A program made the position numbers and the translations under genes. The notes below the pieces were generated by a model, which worked only from the letters and a program-made list of their open reading frames with translations, was not told the origin of the DNA and ran no database searches. From Taiwanofungus camphoratus (Eukaryota > Basidiomycota > Agaricomycetes > Polyporales > Taiwanofungaceae), in the NCBI GenBank assembly GCA_003999685.1, contig CP021225.1, forward strand, positions 992,001-1,056,000: a stretch of 64,000 bases of DNA. Reading direction: 5' to 3'. Positions 1 through 10,344 of the stretch are shown here, one piece after another; the stretch's first letter is position 1, and each line of letters begins with the position of its first letter.

Positions 1-350
1 GGCTGCAGCAACTTTTCTGTTCGTGAGGCTCGACAATTGCACGTTGCTATCGTTGGTGTGCTACCCGTGGATGCGGCCATTCCGTCAGACCGAACAGTCA
101 TGACTCACGCATACCAGCTCAGATCCCTGCATACGTCGGCGAAGGGGGCCTTCATTCATCGGACAGTATGTGGTCGTCCGCCTCGCGCGTATGAGCCTTC
201 CATCGGTCATAGGGAACTATAGACAGAACTTGCTACATTTGTCTGGACATGCAGCCAGGACAAGTATGCTGACCATGCAATACAACACGAGGGCCCGATG
301 GTGAAGTATTGAATACGCAAGAAGAATACACCCTCATCACATCTAACTTA

Positions 351-1035
351 CTAGATCCGCTTCAGTAATCCTACCTCAAGCGGCATTTTCGGATCGTTGC
401 TCTCCTTTCCTACTGCTGGATACTTGACGTTAGCTACATTCCACACGATTGTCAAGTTGAACGTGAAGTTTGATAGCAGGACAGACAAACCGGCTTTTGT
501 TGAGATTTCTGAAATAGATGTCATGCACTTGCGAGGGTGAGTCAAGTTGAAATGCTCACTCACTTCCAATTCGGAGAACTTGAAACCGCTATGTGCATTG
601 TCAGATTTAGTCAGGAGTAGATTGAGTAGTAAGTCATGATATACATACATGCAATCTCTATCACTACCGAAGAAGTCATTCTGGCACAGGTCATCCATTA
701 GATAAGTGAAGGACATTGCTACTTACATTTTAGAGTAGACGCCAGGGATAAGCGCGTCATTGACAGCGCTAGGGCAAGCTCGGGCTCAAATTTCTATTAA
801 AGAGGATCCTCGCCTCAGATTGCTTTGTTCGTGTTGGATCCGAGAGCGCCAACGATGATCTGAGTACCCTTTGCGATGGAGATTTCAGTCATCAGCGTTC
901 CGTCGAGTCCATGGAGTATTTCTAGTAGGAATAGAGGATAGGTGAGGCCCAGTGAATAGGCGCAAGGATCTCTCGTAGGCACATTCACGCGCTTAATGAG
1001 TTGACCAGGACGTTCACTATCATATAACGGGGTTT
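351..1035 (-). pseudogene. Cytochrome P450 C-terminal relic
   Basis: Reading the minus strand, pieces of a fungal P450 C-terminus appear in the right order. First comes a stretch like the region before the meander (LDGTLMTEISIAKGTQ, then GALGSNTNKAI). It is followed by PSAVNDALIPGVYSKM, GFKFSELE and the last strand block with SVLLSNFTFNL and VWNVANVKYP. The pieces lie in different frames and a stop follows SNTNKAI, where live relatives continue with a Trp-Gly. The heme-binding cysteine loop that should sit just before GFKFSELE is not found. One normal-looking intron remains between FSELEV and LSVLLSN. No N-terminal half is visible upstream. I read this as a dead host gene, not a truncated assembly, because ordinary sequence continues on both sides. 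The family assignment rests on these motifs only. Confidence 0.65.
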
Positions 1036-1356
1036 AAGAAACATGAATGTCGTCGCCAGTAGCTAGCGTAAGTGATCGCTCATGGTCGCAAGGTTTCCCG
1101 ACTCGGACCCACAGCGTCAATATATGGGAGCTGCATCAATTAAATCCTCGTATTTTACAGTTCACCTTATATCAAGCGTGCGCTGGAGTCGACTACCGTT
1201 TATTATTCTTGATATGGATAGCTCCATGGCCCCTATCATCATCCCCAGATGAACGGAACGAATTCGAAATGAAAGGCAATGGCACAATTGCAAGCCTTCA
1301 ACTATCGCTCCATAACGCAGAATGACTATTTTACAACATTGCGACGCGTTATCCCT

Positions 1357-1777
1357 TCATATCTTTTCAACGATGTTCATCTCCTGCAAGAGCAAAGCGT
1401 TCAGCGTCAGTGACAAGATCACGAGCACAACAAGGACGCACCAGATAGTTGGTGGTCTTTTTAGTGCTGTCGTTCTTGATTGCATAGCGAGTTTGCTAGG
1501 AAACGCACACAACTCATGATGTCAGCCGATAAGATTAAGTCACAGAATGCGTACCCCATCCTCAGTCTGGAAGACATCCTCGACGACACCGGTTGAGTGA
1601 GAGACATTCTCGGAACCACCTATAGTAATGATCGCCTCAACGTCTTGTTCCCGGGTTTCGACTGTTATGGGCCGCTTACCACCGACAGGGCGGTACTCAA
1701 CCTTGTCACCTTTCTGGAAATTACTCAGTATTTCGATGAGGTAGCACAAGTTGCGAAAATACCTTGTATTCGGTCAT
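1357..1777 (-). CDS. Small Tudor-like (hypervirulence-associated type) protein, five exons
   Basis: Five very short exons on the minus strand (1777-1763, 1713-1680, 1619-1555, 1495-1442, 1383-1357) join through GT-AG introns of 49, 60, 59 and 58 bases. They give a 64-residue protein starting MTEYKKGDKVEYRPVGGG. It continues with SENVSHSTGVVEDVF, then TRYAIKNDSTKKTTNY, and ends EMNIVEKI. This is the pattern of small fungal proteins with a hypervirulence-associated Tudor-like fold: GDKV at the start, a STGVV turn, then RY-I-ND-T-K-T before a short tail. The biochemical role is not known from sequence. The start is the only ATG that splices into the GDKV exon. Nearly half of the gene is intron, so simple gene finders would probably miss it. 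Coding sums to 195 bases, in frame throughout. Confidence 0.82.
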
Positions 1778-2052
1778 TGTAGAAGTTGCAAATCAATTCA
1801 GGCGTGGCAGAGCGCAAGAGTACAAGGAGAAGATCTGGGATACCGCATGAGTGAGGTTCCCTGTTTATATAGCTATCCAGGGAGCACTGAGTCATGGATG
1901 TCGTCACCGGTAAAGACATTGAGATGTGTTACTGGCTGCGTCACGCGGAAGAGCAAAGAGCGTGAACTTGCCTAGAAAGCGTTGGAGCGTGCATCCAGAT
2001 ATGGTAAACGGTTCCACTATGATTGTGAGAGGGTCTCTACTAGGGTGACCCG
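1778..2052. other. Intergenic, nothing assigned
   Basis: Between the Tudor-like gene start and the first miniature element there are only short open stretches without recognisable motifs. It probably carries the promoter of the minus-strand Tudor-like gene. Confidence 0.4.
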
Positions 2053-2234
2053 CTGTGAAAGGTGGAACTCGGCCCTTTGCTGGGACCAATAACTTGTCAA
2101 ATTTCTTGTCTTGCGGTAACCGAATATGGCGCAGTCAGTCACGAAACATTCGCAGTCAACCTGTAGCCAGCTTGTGGGGCCAGCACACAATTGCCATGCA
2201 ATTTTTGCACCAACGTTGTCTACGCTTTTTGCAG
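2053..2234. mobile_element. Miniature inverted-repeat element, degenerate copy
   Basis: This 182-base stretch aligns along its length with 9679-9890. Shared blocks include AATTTCTTG, GCAGTCAGTCAC, GTCAACCT, CAGCTTGT, a TGCA-rich block and CTACGCTTTTT-CAG at the right end. The left end CTGTGAAAGG corresponds to CTGTAAAAAAAGG in the other copy. No convincing target duplication remains, so this looks like the older copy. It has no coding capacity, so it is a non-autonomous element. It lies just upstream of the MIM1 gene. Confidence 0.6.
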
Positions 2235-2398
2235 AGGGTTCAAATTTCTTGAAGCTTGAAGACCTGCCATACTTGGATGTAATTATGTAAGTTGACCCCC
2301 CTGTTTGCATGTGCTTGGCACTGGAAGAGAAGTATAACCCTAAAATAGTGTTATTGACAATTGCCAAGCAGCTGAGGACTGCCAGGCTGCTTGAAGAA

Positions 2399-3579
2399 AT
2401 GGCAGAGCATCTCAATCCAGAGGAGGAGGGCTTGTTGCAGGTCAATTTCCCTCATATTCATGTCTTCATATAGATGTTGACCACCCTTGAATATCTAGTC
2501 GGCGTTGTCGACAGCCTTCACCCCGGCTCCTCTGCCTCGCCAGTCCGCTCTACCAGAGCAGTCCCCAGAAGCAGCCGCGGCCTCTCCCGCCCCTCAACCC
2601 GCTCCAGCCCCAGACCCATCAGTCTCCACCGCAGAATTTGAGTCTGCCGAGGCTGTCTGGCGGGCAGAATACGAGGCGCACGTTGCAGAATGGCGGGAGA
2701 GATCTGCCGAGCAGCGCCAGAAGGCTGAGGAGGAGCGCGCACGCTGGGAGACTATCAGGGCGCGAGAAAGAGAGGATGCGAGCTTGAAGGCAAGTGTCAG
2801 CTCGCATGCTAGAAGCGAGGGTGGCTGGGAGAGCCTCAGCGGCCCTCCCGCAAGCGGCACCTCGCCCAGCCCGGCGGACGCGAGGGATATGGTGAGCGGC
2901 GAAGGCCAGGGTAGGCATTCGAAGGAGTATCTCGAGGTACGTTCCTTGAGAGTTTCTCCCGTTCGCTCATCGTGTTACAGCACGTATGTCCTCCATGCCC
3001 ATATTTCTCACATCCTTTCTCTCTTCCCACGCGCGGCAGGCTGTCCTCCCCGGCGCGCCCTCGAGCAGCTCGACGCCGCCCGACGCGCACGCGCACGAGC
3101 GCACGACATCCGAGCCTGAGTCCTCCCGGCACGACAAGTGGGAGGACATCCCCTCCTCGCTCGCCTCGTCCTATCCCTCCCTCTCCTTCCCCTCCGACCC
3201 GCACTCGCCCTCCACCGACCCGCAGGCGCACCGCCATCGCCCAACCGGCGGGCATCCGCACGTGCACCACACGGCGCACGGACACGGACACGCGCACCAT
3301 GTGAAAGAGGATCGTGCGGGCTCGACGACCCTCTCGGTGTTCGACGCCTCGCTCTCGCCCAAGACGCGTGCCCTCGCGCTGCTCTCTAGTCTCGCGATCA
3401 ATGTCCTCCTTCCCTTTGTCAACGGGGTCATGCTCGGTTTTGGCGAGATCTTCGCCAAGAACGTCGTTGTGCGCTGGTTTGGCTGGAAGCCTGCGGGCCC
3501 CGGTAGGACTGCGGCAGGCGTGGGACTACGGGGGACAGAAGGTACGAGAGAGCGCGAGCTGCGGACGAGGAAGCACTAG
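2399..3579 (+). CDS. MIM1: Mitochondrial outer-membrane import protein Mim1 (Tom13 family)
   Basis: The C-terminal third carries the Mim1/Tom13 signature: a hydrophobic segment SLAINVLLPFVNGVMLGFGE followed by IFAKNVVVRWFGWK, close to the family consensus. Mim1 helps insert helical proteins into the mitochondrial outer membrane and assists TOM assembly. Exon 1 ends at 2440 after MAEHLNPEEEGLLQ. Exon 2 is 2499-2936 and exon 3 is 3040-3579. The ATG at 2399 is my choice, and an in-frame ATG at 2309 would add 30 residues. The roughly 250 residues before the domain are unlike yeast Mim1. They include a Pro/Ala-rich start, a charged likely coiled-coil segment (about residues 60-100, with AEWRERSAEQRQKAEEERA) and a His-rich stretch (HPHVHHTAHGHGHAHH). 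Yeast Mim1 is only about 113 residues. The family call is firm; the start is less so. Confidence 0.85.
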
Positions 3580-3816
3580 TCAGCAATGAGGACGTGGCTT
3601 TCTATCACTTATTGGATGTAGACTTCTTGAGATCTGGGACACGCCAATCTAGCTAGCCTCGGTACCCATGCAGAGTAATTATCCAAAATTGTATAGTAAT
3701 GCACAAGACGCATCTACCCAACTCACTCGTCAGCCAACACCGAATCTATCTACGAAGCTGAACTAAGCCAAGGTCCGATCGCGAGCGTTCACAAAAGTCC
3801 AGGTCCTCGAGGGCCG

Positions 3817-5958
3817 TTAGCTTTTCCGACCTAGGACCCTCTGCACGACCTCCTCCTGGTGCGCGATCCACACTCCAAACGCCGGCGTCCTGATCCACCG
3901 CGTATAGAACTCTTTCGCCTTCCTTGCACTTTTGAATGGTAACGGCGTGCCGTGGCCCCTGAGCGACACCAAAAAATCACGCTCGCTGAACGGCTTCAGG
4001 CGTAGCATCTGCGCAGCCTCTGCTGGGGTCGGGATCAGCGTCTGCAGGTAGCGCTGGAGCGGCACGAGAAATGCGCTAGTGCGTGAGGAGAGGTGCTGCC
4101 GGAGCAGGGCGGACGCATCTCTTTCTGCAAGCGAGAACACGCACAGTCGGTTTAGTCTTCGAGGTGTAATAGAAAGGCATGAGGACGCACTGGCTCGATC
4201 AGACCCGACACACGCCGCCTGAAGTTGCTGCAGGAGAGCTCGATCCCTGGAGACGTACCGCTTATGCGTGCGTGACTTCCATCCCGGCAGCGGGCCCGCG
4301 CTGTTGTTATCCATTTTCGTTCTGAATGTCGAGTCAAAAGACCGGAAAATGAGCTTGAACTTAATAGATTGACTCACGTATCCCGACTGAGGCTCAAGAT
4401 ATGGGGCCAATGCTTGCACGCGCGGCCAAAAAACGGGTTTGTGACACCCAAGAGGAGTCCGGCTGCCGGGGGACGCGAATTGACAAGCGCGGCGTGGTCC
4501 GCGTCGTGGATTGTGAAGAATGGGCGGAAATCACCTGCAAGCGGGATCTACGGGCCCGAGATGTTGGTAGAAATGACCGCGAATGCTCAGTTTGACTTCG
4601 GACACAAGCAACACGAACAAGAAAACTCACAGGCCGAATAACATCACGTAGCCACCAGACTGCTTGGCTTGTCACCGCAGGGGAGGTTCCGAAGACGAGA
4701 ATGGGCTCGCAGAGCACGAGGCATTCCCAAACTGACCAAATATGCGGGAGACAGGCCTCTAAAATCGAAAGAACAGGTGGATCTGGTGGTGCCAGCGAGA
4801 CGAGGACCTGATCGGCCTTAATCAGGACAACTAGCGTGGAGCAGAGATACACGGGCGGTCCGTACATGAGAGTCAGGGTCGTGGGCATCATTCAATCGGG
4901 ATAACGACCGCACCGGGAGAGCTTGTTGCGTGTCGACCGCGTGCGGGAGCTCAGCGTGGAAGACAGAGCCGAGGAAGCCGAGTTCCAGGGTCGCATCCGG
5001 GCGTGGCTCTGACCTTCTCTTTGCGCAAAATCGAAATCAGCGACCCGCCCAATAAGATGGGGATGAGGCGCGCACCAGGTAGCTATATTGTGGCAGGCTG
5101 CCTCAAGCATAGGCCCGCCGTGGGCCAAGAAGGACGGGCCCAATTTCGTGATCAGGGTATAGAAAAGTGCGGGGTATGCGAGATGTGTAAGGAGAACGAG
5201 AGAGCGCTGGGGGGGGGGGGGGTCATTCAGTCAATGCTTTAGGCTTGGGCAATGGTCCTACCTGTTGGTAGCCTCGTTTCGAGGCAGCATCCCTTCGCTG
5301 AGTAAAATGGGAGTATCCATAAATGAACCCATCGTCTGTCTTCGGACGCTGACCGCTTGGCCACAGTAGTTTGTCTTCGCAAGGATTGTTTGCGCGGATT
5401 CTGAATGAATGCACCTGTGAACCTTGCTCAAATTGCGCACAATCAGGGAATGCAGAAAATGCGCTGTATATATCATGAACACTTATTATACATCCTGTTC
5501 GCAAAGAGGGAAAAAGACTTTAATCACTAACACGTTTTCTGCTTCGGAAGGAGACAGGTCTAGCGGAGGGTATACACAGCGTATCTTGGGTCCGATTTCC
5601 AAGTCAAAGTCAACTACAAGTACATGTCAATGATGGAGCGACGCAGAATATTGGAAGAATAAGTTCCTATCACCAGACTCAAAATCCACCGCCGCAGTCG
5701 TGTGACCTTATTGGGGTCCATGGACAACCCATCTAGGCTTAGGCTAGCTTCGTGACGCGGAGTTTGTTGGATGCGAGGGCTCGTATTCGAGCGTGATAAT
5801 TGGCGGGGGTATATTGGGAGTAGGCTAGGAGACGAGGGTGACCTCAGAGGACCTGTTGACGCTGTCCGTGCAAGTCCATACGGTCGTGTGCTCGGAGGAG
5901 AAGTGGAAGGGCGCGAGAGATTGACCAGGCCAATATCGGTCTCAGTCGGTTCGTCCAT
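3817..5958 (-). CDS. DENN-domain protein, DENND6 (FAM116)-like
   Basis: Minus-strand exons carry family blocks in order. The N-terminal Ser/Pro-rich region begins at the ATG at 5958 (MDEPTETD). It is followed by LRRWILSLVI-VDFDLEIGPKI, then FSAFPDCAQFEQGSQVHSFR, GFIYGYSHFTQRRDAASKRG, and GPSFLAHGGPMLEAACHNI. Further on come LPHIWSVWECLVLCEPILVF, DFRPFFTIHDADH, LLLGVTNPFF, HWPHIL, and the C-terminal RWIRTPAFGVWIA. DENND6 proteins are predicted or shown exchange factors for endosomal Rab GTPases (Rab14 in animals), acting in membrane traffic. All DENN blocks are present, so the gene looks intact. The first intron, after the LVI codons, has no GT at the expected donor and seems to begin GA; the acceptor is normal. 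A run of 14 G lies in an intron at 5209-5222. It converges on MIM1. Confidence 0.85.
5209..5222. repeat. Homopolymer run of 14 G
   Basis: An unbroken run of 14 G on the plus strand falls inside an intron of the DENND6-like gene. Runs of this length are slippage-prone and often miscounted in assemblies. It does not touch coding sequence in my model. Confidence 0.9.
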
Positions 5959-6939
5959 GGGAAGAGCAGGCTGGGAAAGGTGTGACTGAAAGCGCAGTCC
6001 GGACAGCTTGTTGTCAGACACGTCTTGAGCGGACTATTTGGACAGTCGAACAGAGTTTCCCATATAAACGTGTCTAACGTAGTGTCAAGCAATGTGATCT
6101 GGATTCCAATTCTCGGAGTCTTCGGACGGTCCTGAAGAAAATGAGAACTGCAAATTCGAGACGACAGTGACCACGTTGGGTGGGACAATGAGGAGCGTTG
6201 GGGCTGTAATCCGGGCCACAAGGCGAAAGCTGCAAACAAGACAGGTAGTCAAAGTTGTAAGATATCTTGGAGGCTATCTGAGCACAGTAACTTCTGTCGG
6301 TCCCTCATGCAGTAGTCATAGTATCCAAAGTTCGAAATGTGCAGTCGATTGCAAGCAAAAATCGGATTTTCAACGTCAGAAATCCCGGTTAAGCACGCCT
6401 CTACCCCCGTGGGAGCTTTCCACGCGCCATATTTGGAAATTACCCTCCATAATGGGACGTATCCCGTTTTCATGTGATTAATGTCACTTACATGTCACAG
6501 TCATGACAAGTGTAACAGGGTGTGACTCTATGAGTTACCTTACCATATACGGTAGCATACCGACATCTCAGTATGGTCGTCGACACCGATGACTGGGGAG
6601 GGCTCCAAGAGGCTTAGTTACAGTATATATTGCTTATTTTGAGTATCTATATCATAGTTGTACCAAATTATAGCCCATTTAACACCCGGACGAAAATGCC
6701 GCTAACTGGTAAGAAACCCCAGTTAAGGGGCCCCTGTGGGTACCCTGCCGGTGCGTGCCCCTTGTTCGATTGCCTGAGCCTGTTTCTGAGGGCGCGACGC
6801 CTACACGTGATTGGCAAACGCGACTACACAATGCGTCGCGTCGCTCATGATCTTTTCCTCGGACAGTGACCACGCAAAATCTTGTAGTGGCACTTTAACA
6901 ACGACAACCAGCAGTACTTCGGTTATCTTCTCTAGTACA
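5959..6939. other. Intergenic between divergent genes
   Basis: This holds the 5' regions of the minus-strand DENND6-like gene and the plus-strand unrecognised gene at 6940. Short open stretches on both strands show no family motifs. There may be upstream non-coding exons of either gene here, but nothing decides it. Confidence 0.4.
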
Positions 6940-9560
6940 ATGGCGGGTGCTAATTACATGGGTGGTAAAAGGTATGTTGTAATTCTGTGCACGATACACA
7001 AATTTGACATGTCGGGCAACAATGCGTCCAGGAACGCTGTCAAGGCCCGCGTGAAAGATGCAACAGGAAAGGTTCAGAGAAGTCACTTTGGAAAGCAAAG
7101 GCTCGAGATCCTCACGAAAGGCCTCAGCAAGTCTCAGTCTCAAACGATCAAGTCGGCAGCGAGTGGTTCGATCGGAATTTCCGGTATTTCACTTGCCCAC
7201 GCAAAACGAGACATTGTCCGAAACCAGGATTCTCCCCAAGAAAATACCACACATAAGGCTTCTGAATCGCCAGTCACGCCTAGGCGGCAACGCACGGCGA
7301 ATGGTGCCAGCACCCTTCAATCTGGCTCGAGCACAACAAGGAGTGGGGCTAGTAGAAGTCACTCTTCCAAGATACTTAGTGCCCTGGATACGTCCGAACG
7401 TACGTTCATCTTGTCTTTTTTTTTCTAATGTACAGATCAGGGCATTCGACAGCCCTCTTCATGAGAGCCGAGATGGATCGCTTGTGTAATCTTCCAAACT
7501 TAGCCGGTCTCGTCAAAAAGCCCGAACGCTCAAGTAGTCAATCTGAAGTGACATACCTTGATCATAATGTGACGAAGCGTGACTCCGACATCCAAAGGTC
7601 TTCATCGCCATATGAACCAGCAGCGAAGAGGGTATGGAGCCACTTTGCCCGTATTCTAGCGGTATTCTGCTGTCTCCACTAACCATCGATTTAGCGCAAA
7701 ATTGATATGAGCGGCGCCAGAACGCAATCCTGCTATAAAAGCTATTTGGGGACGTCCTTCGATGTCTCCAATTGCTCTCGGCGTCATGAAGTTATTTCGC
7801 CTATTTCAAGACAAGAATCACTCAGTGGTACTTCTATGCAGAGCTCTTGTATGAGTCCTCACTCAATAACAAACCAAAGATGTCAGTGATTCTAGGAAGC
7901 TGCACGCATGAAAACGACTGAGTCTTTGTTTGTCTTAGCCAAATTTGACACAGATGATCATGATCCATTTTACGACACGCAATCTCGAAAACACGCTGAA
8001 TGCATGAGTCAGATTGATCTCGGAACGATGCTACATGCAGAGTATGGTTTCGAACCAGTATCTCTGGACAGCAGCCCTGTCATGCTTCACGAAGACTCCG
8101 GATATGCAGAATTCGAGACCTTGGACGATGCTGACGGTCCTCTGGTCTCGAGATGCGAGCTAACTAGACATTCGTTCTATGATCAACGGATCCGCTTTGA
8201 CTCGGTTGTCTCACCCACAATAGGGGATTCTCCGGAGCAATTCCTTGGCTGTACCGATATAAACAGCTCTACGATCGGTTCTCTGGGTTCTTCAGGCTCA
8301 ATACGGCTTTCTAGAGTTTCTGTATCACCATGTTCTGAGTTCTGGTCTCCTTCTAGCCCATCGCATCTGGAGCTGCCTCCGTCCTGTCTTCCACGCAGGA
8401 CACTGAAGGACTCGCTGCGACCATCAACTGAGCTGCCTGACAACGACGACTGTATCCCGAAGGGTAGGAGGCTCGGTCCGGCAGTCATCGAGAGTGGACT
8501 CGCTGTTGCCGATAAAGATCACCAAATGGCTAATCATTCGTCCCAGCATTTGGAACTGTATACAACGCAGGACTCTTCGTCTGTTTTGTCTGTAGGCCAT
8601 CCTTTCGGAGCATCCCCACGATCTTTGATGAACGGGGAGTATTCAAGAAGTTCAGAGTCGCAAATCCGACTTTGCGATAACTATCCTGTTATGCATCCAC
8701 CATTTCTGGTCTCTGATAATCATGATATGGTGGCCGCAGTCCCAGGAACATCACCTGCTGAAGAAAAACTGCTTGATGCATTGCATGGTCAACTGTTCGA
8801 AGGCGCTGATCCTTGGACTGCGCTTGACAAGCTTTTAGGCCTGGACTCCCAGTCTGCGCTGCACTGCACCAGCAATTTTCCCCCACATCAATCACAACAT
8901 TCAGGAGTGCAGAGCTCCCCCGAGTTGTCCATAGTGAATGACCAGAGTGGCGTTGGGTACTGCAAGGACGCTTTTGCGTCGGTCTCTGAAGACGTTGGTA
9001 GCAAGAACATTTCTTCCATACCCGTGGTCGAAGAAGAATCCGCCATACCAAACATAAAACTATCGGAAGTCTCACGCGATGGCATAGGGAACGGGCTCTG
9101 TACAGGAGATAGTGTCCCCCCAACACAAGCTCTCGCGAGGGTGCTGTCCCTCGCGGAAAACATAGCTTCGAAAGTGATAGAAGGGATGGATCAAGTTGAC
9201 CCCACTTCAATAAGAGAACATGGCGAAACACGAAAACTCGCCATTGCTGGTGATGTCCCTTGTCATGACTGGCGGTCTACACAGCCCACTCTGAGCCACG
9301 ACATACAAGATCATGCTCCTCCGCATTCTGTGGCTACAACAGAGCTCATTGCTCCAAAGGCTCGATCGAACTTGTGTCATGGAAACGAAAACGAAGACTC
9401 CGGCACAGAGGCAGTCCAGCTGATGAAAGCAGGACCATCCTTTGTGGTCGCACCCTCAAGTCGGCTTACAAACACACCCGATGTGTCGAGCTTTACCGCT
9501 GTAGAGCTGGACGGGCCGTGCCTTTTCGTTGACGACTTATGTTCGGAGGAAAACGAATGA
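6940..9560 (+). CDS. Conserved-looking basidiomycete protein of unknown function
   Basis: Not recognised as a named family. The start MAGANYMGGKR is followed by an intron (AAAAG|GTATGT to CGTCCAG), then NAVKARVKDATGKVQRSHFG and KQRLEILTKGL. This basic N-terminal block looks conserved, while the rest is Ser-rich and low in secondary-structure signals. Further exons follow: one from about 7435 to 7630, one from about 7695, and a long one from about 7896 to 9560. The long exon has 550 codons and scattered acidic and Ser/Pro stretches. I could not find a clean phase-0 donor before the last exon. The 3' part (ATG at 7908) could therefore be a separate gene, or the donor may be unusual. The basic head with a long disordered tail would fit a nuclear or scaffold protein, but that is only inference. 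Confidence 0.6.
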
Positions 9561-10344
9561 TTACTACATAAATCACTGATCATTCGCGATGACATGAGGG
9601 AGATTGTTATACATATGATGATACTCATCAGGACCCGACGTAGCATGCTGGTTACTTTCGATGACTTGTTAAGAGTGACTGTAAAAAAAGGAAGTCGGCC
9701 TTAGTCGCCTTTCTCGTACCAGAATTGCATAACTTGACTAACTAGTCGAATTTCTTGCCTTTCGGTGGCTGAATATGAAGCAGTCAGTCACAGGACAGTT
9801 GCACACCAGTCAACCTATGGTCAGCTTGTACGACTAGTGCATGACTGCCCTGCAAATTTTGCACAAATGTTGACTACGCTTTTTTTTCAGAGAGTGACTA
9901 GCTAGTGATTCGAGTACTCTTGAAGATCGACATCGTCGTTGTTTAGCACAAGCGGATCTCATCGTGTCATATGATCTCCAGCAGCAAACAAGGGAACGAA
10001 AAGTACCACGCACAACAGATCAGACCAGCTTCTGTAAGGATGTTAAGCCAGCATATGATTCACGATCATGCGGAAAAAGAGTTTCGGTAAGAATACGCTG
10101 TGGAAAATCTTGACATTCATTGATCTAGAGTACAAGAATGCAGCATTGAGTATTACTTTGCTTCAACAGCCACTGAGTCGCGTACAGATGCAAAGCTTCA
10201 AGCATTAGTCGTCAAGCTTTTAATCCCTGGGTTGCATTGCAAATAGATATATTACAAGGGTTGATGATCAACAGTAGCATACTTGAAGAACTGAGGCTCA
10301 TTAATTATAGGATACCGAGAACGATGATAATCCAACGAGGCAAG
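9561..10344. other. Intergenic carrying a miniature element
   Basis: This is the gap between the 3' ends of two convergent genes. Apart from the miniature element at 9679-9890, no genes or structured RNA are evident. Confidence 0.4.
9679..9890. mobile_element. Miniature inverted-repeat element, better-preserved copy
   Basis: The left end is CTGTAAAAAAAGG and the right end is CTTTTTTTTCAG, an imperfect terminal inverted repeat. A direct repeat AGAGTGA flanks it at 9672-9678 and 9891-9897, a likely 7- or 8-base target duplication. The interior matches 2053-2234. Its ends resemble those of the element at 58182-58411 (TCTGTAAAAAAAGGATAGTC). Such ends with 7-9-base duplications fit a non-autonomous hAT- or Mutator-like DNA transposon; which one cannot be decided here. 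Confidence 0.7.

Noticed and set aside
1540-1749. The unspliced 69-codon frame in the Tudor-like gene
   Set aside because: It reads through two introns with good GT and AG signals and breaks the family pattern.
5844-6239. A 131-codon minus-strand open frame overlapping the DENND6-like start
   Set aside because: It uses another frame over the Ser/Pro-rich head and has no homology pattern; the frame from 5958 joins to the DENN blocks.
7881-7895. A 14-base intron before the long exon of the unknown gene
   Set aside because: It is too short for splicing; the true donor must lie elsewhere or the exon begins a new gene.
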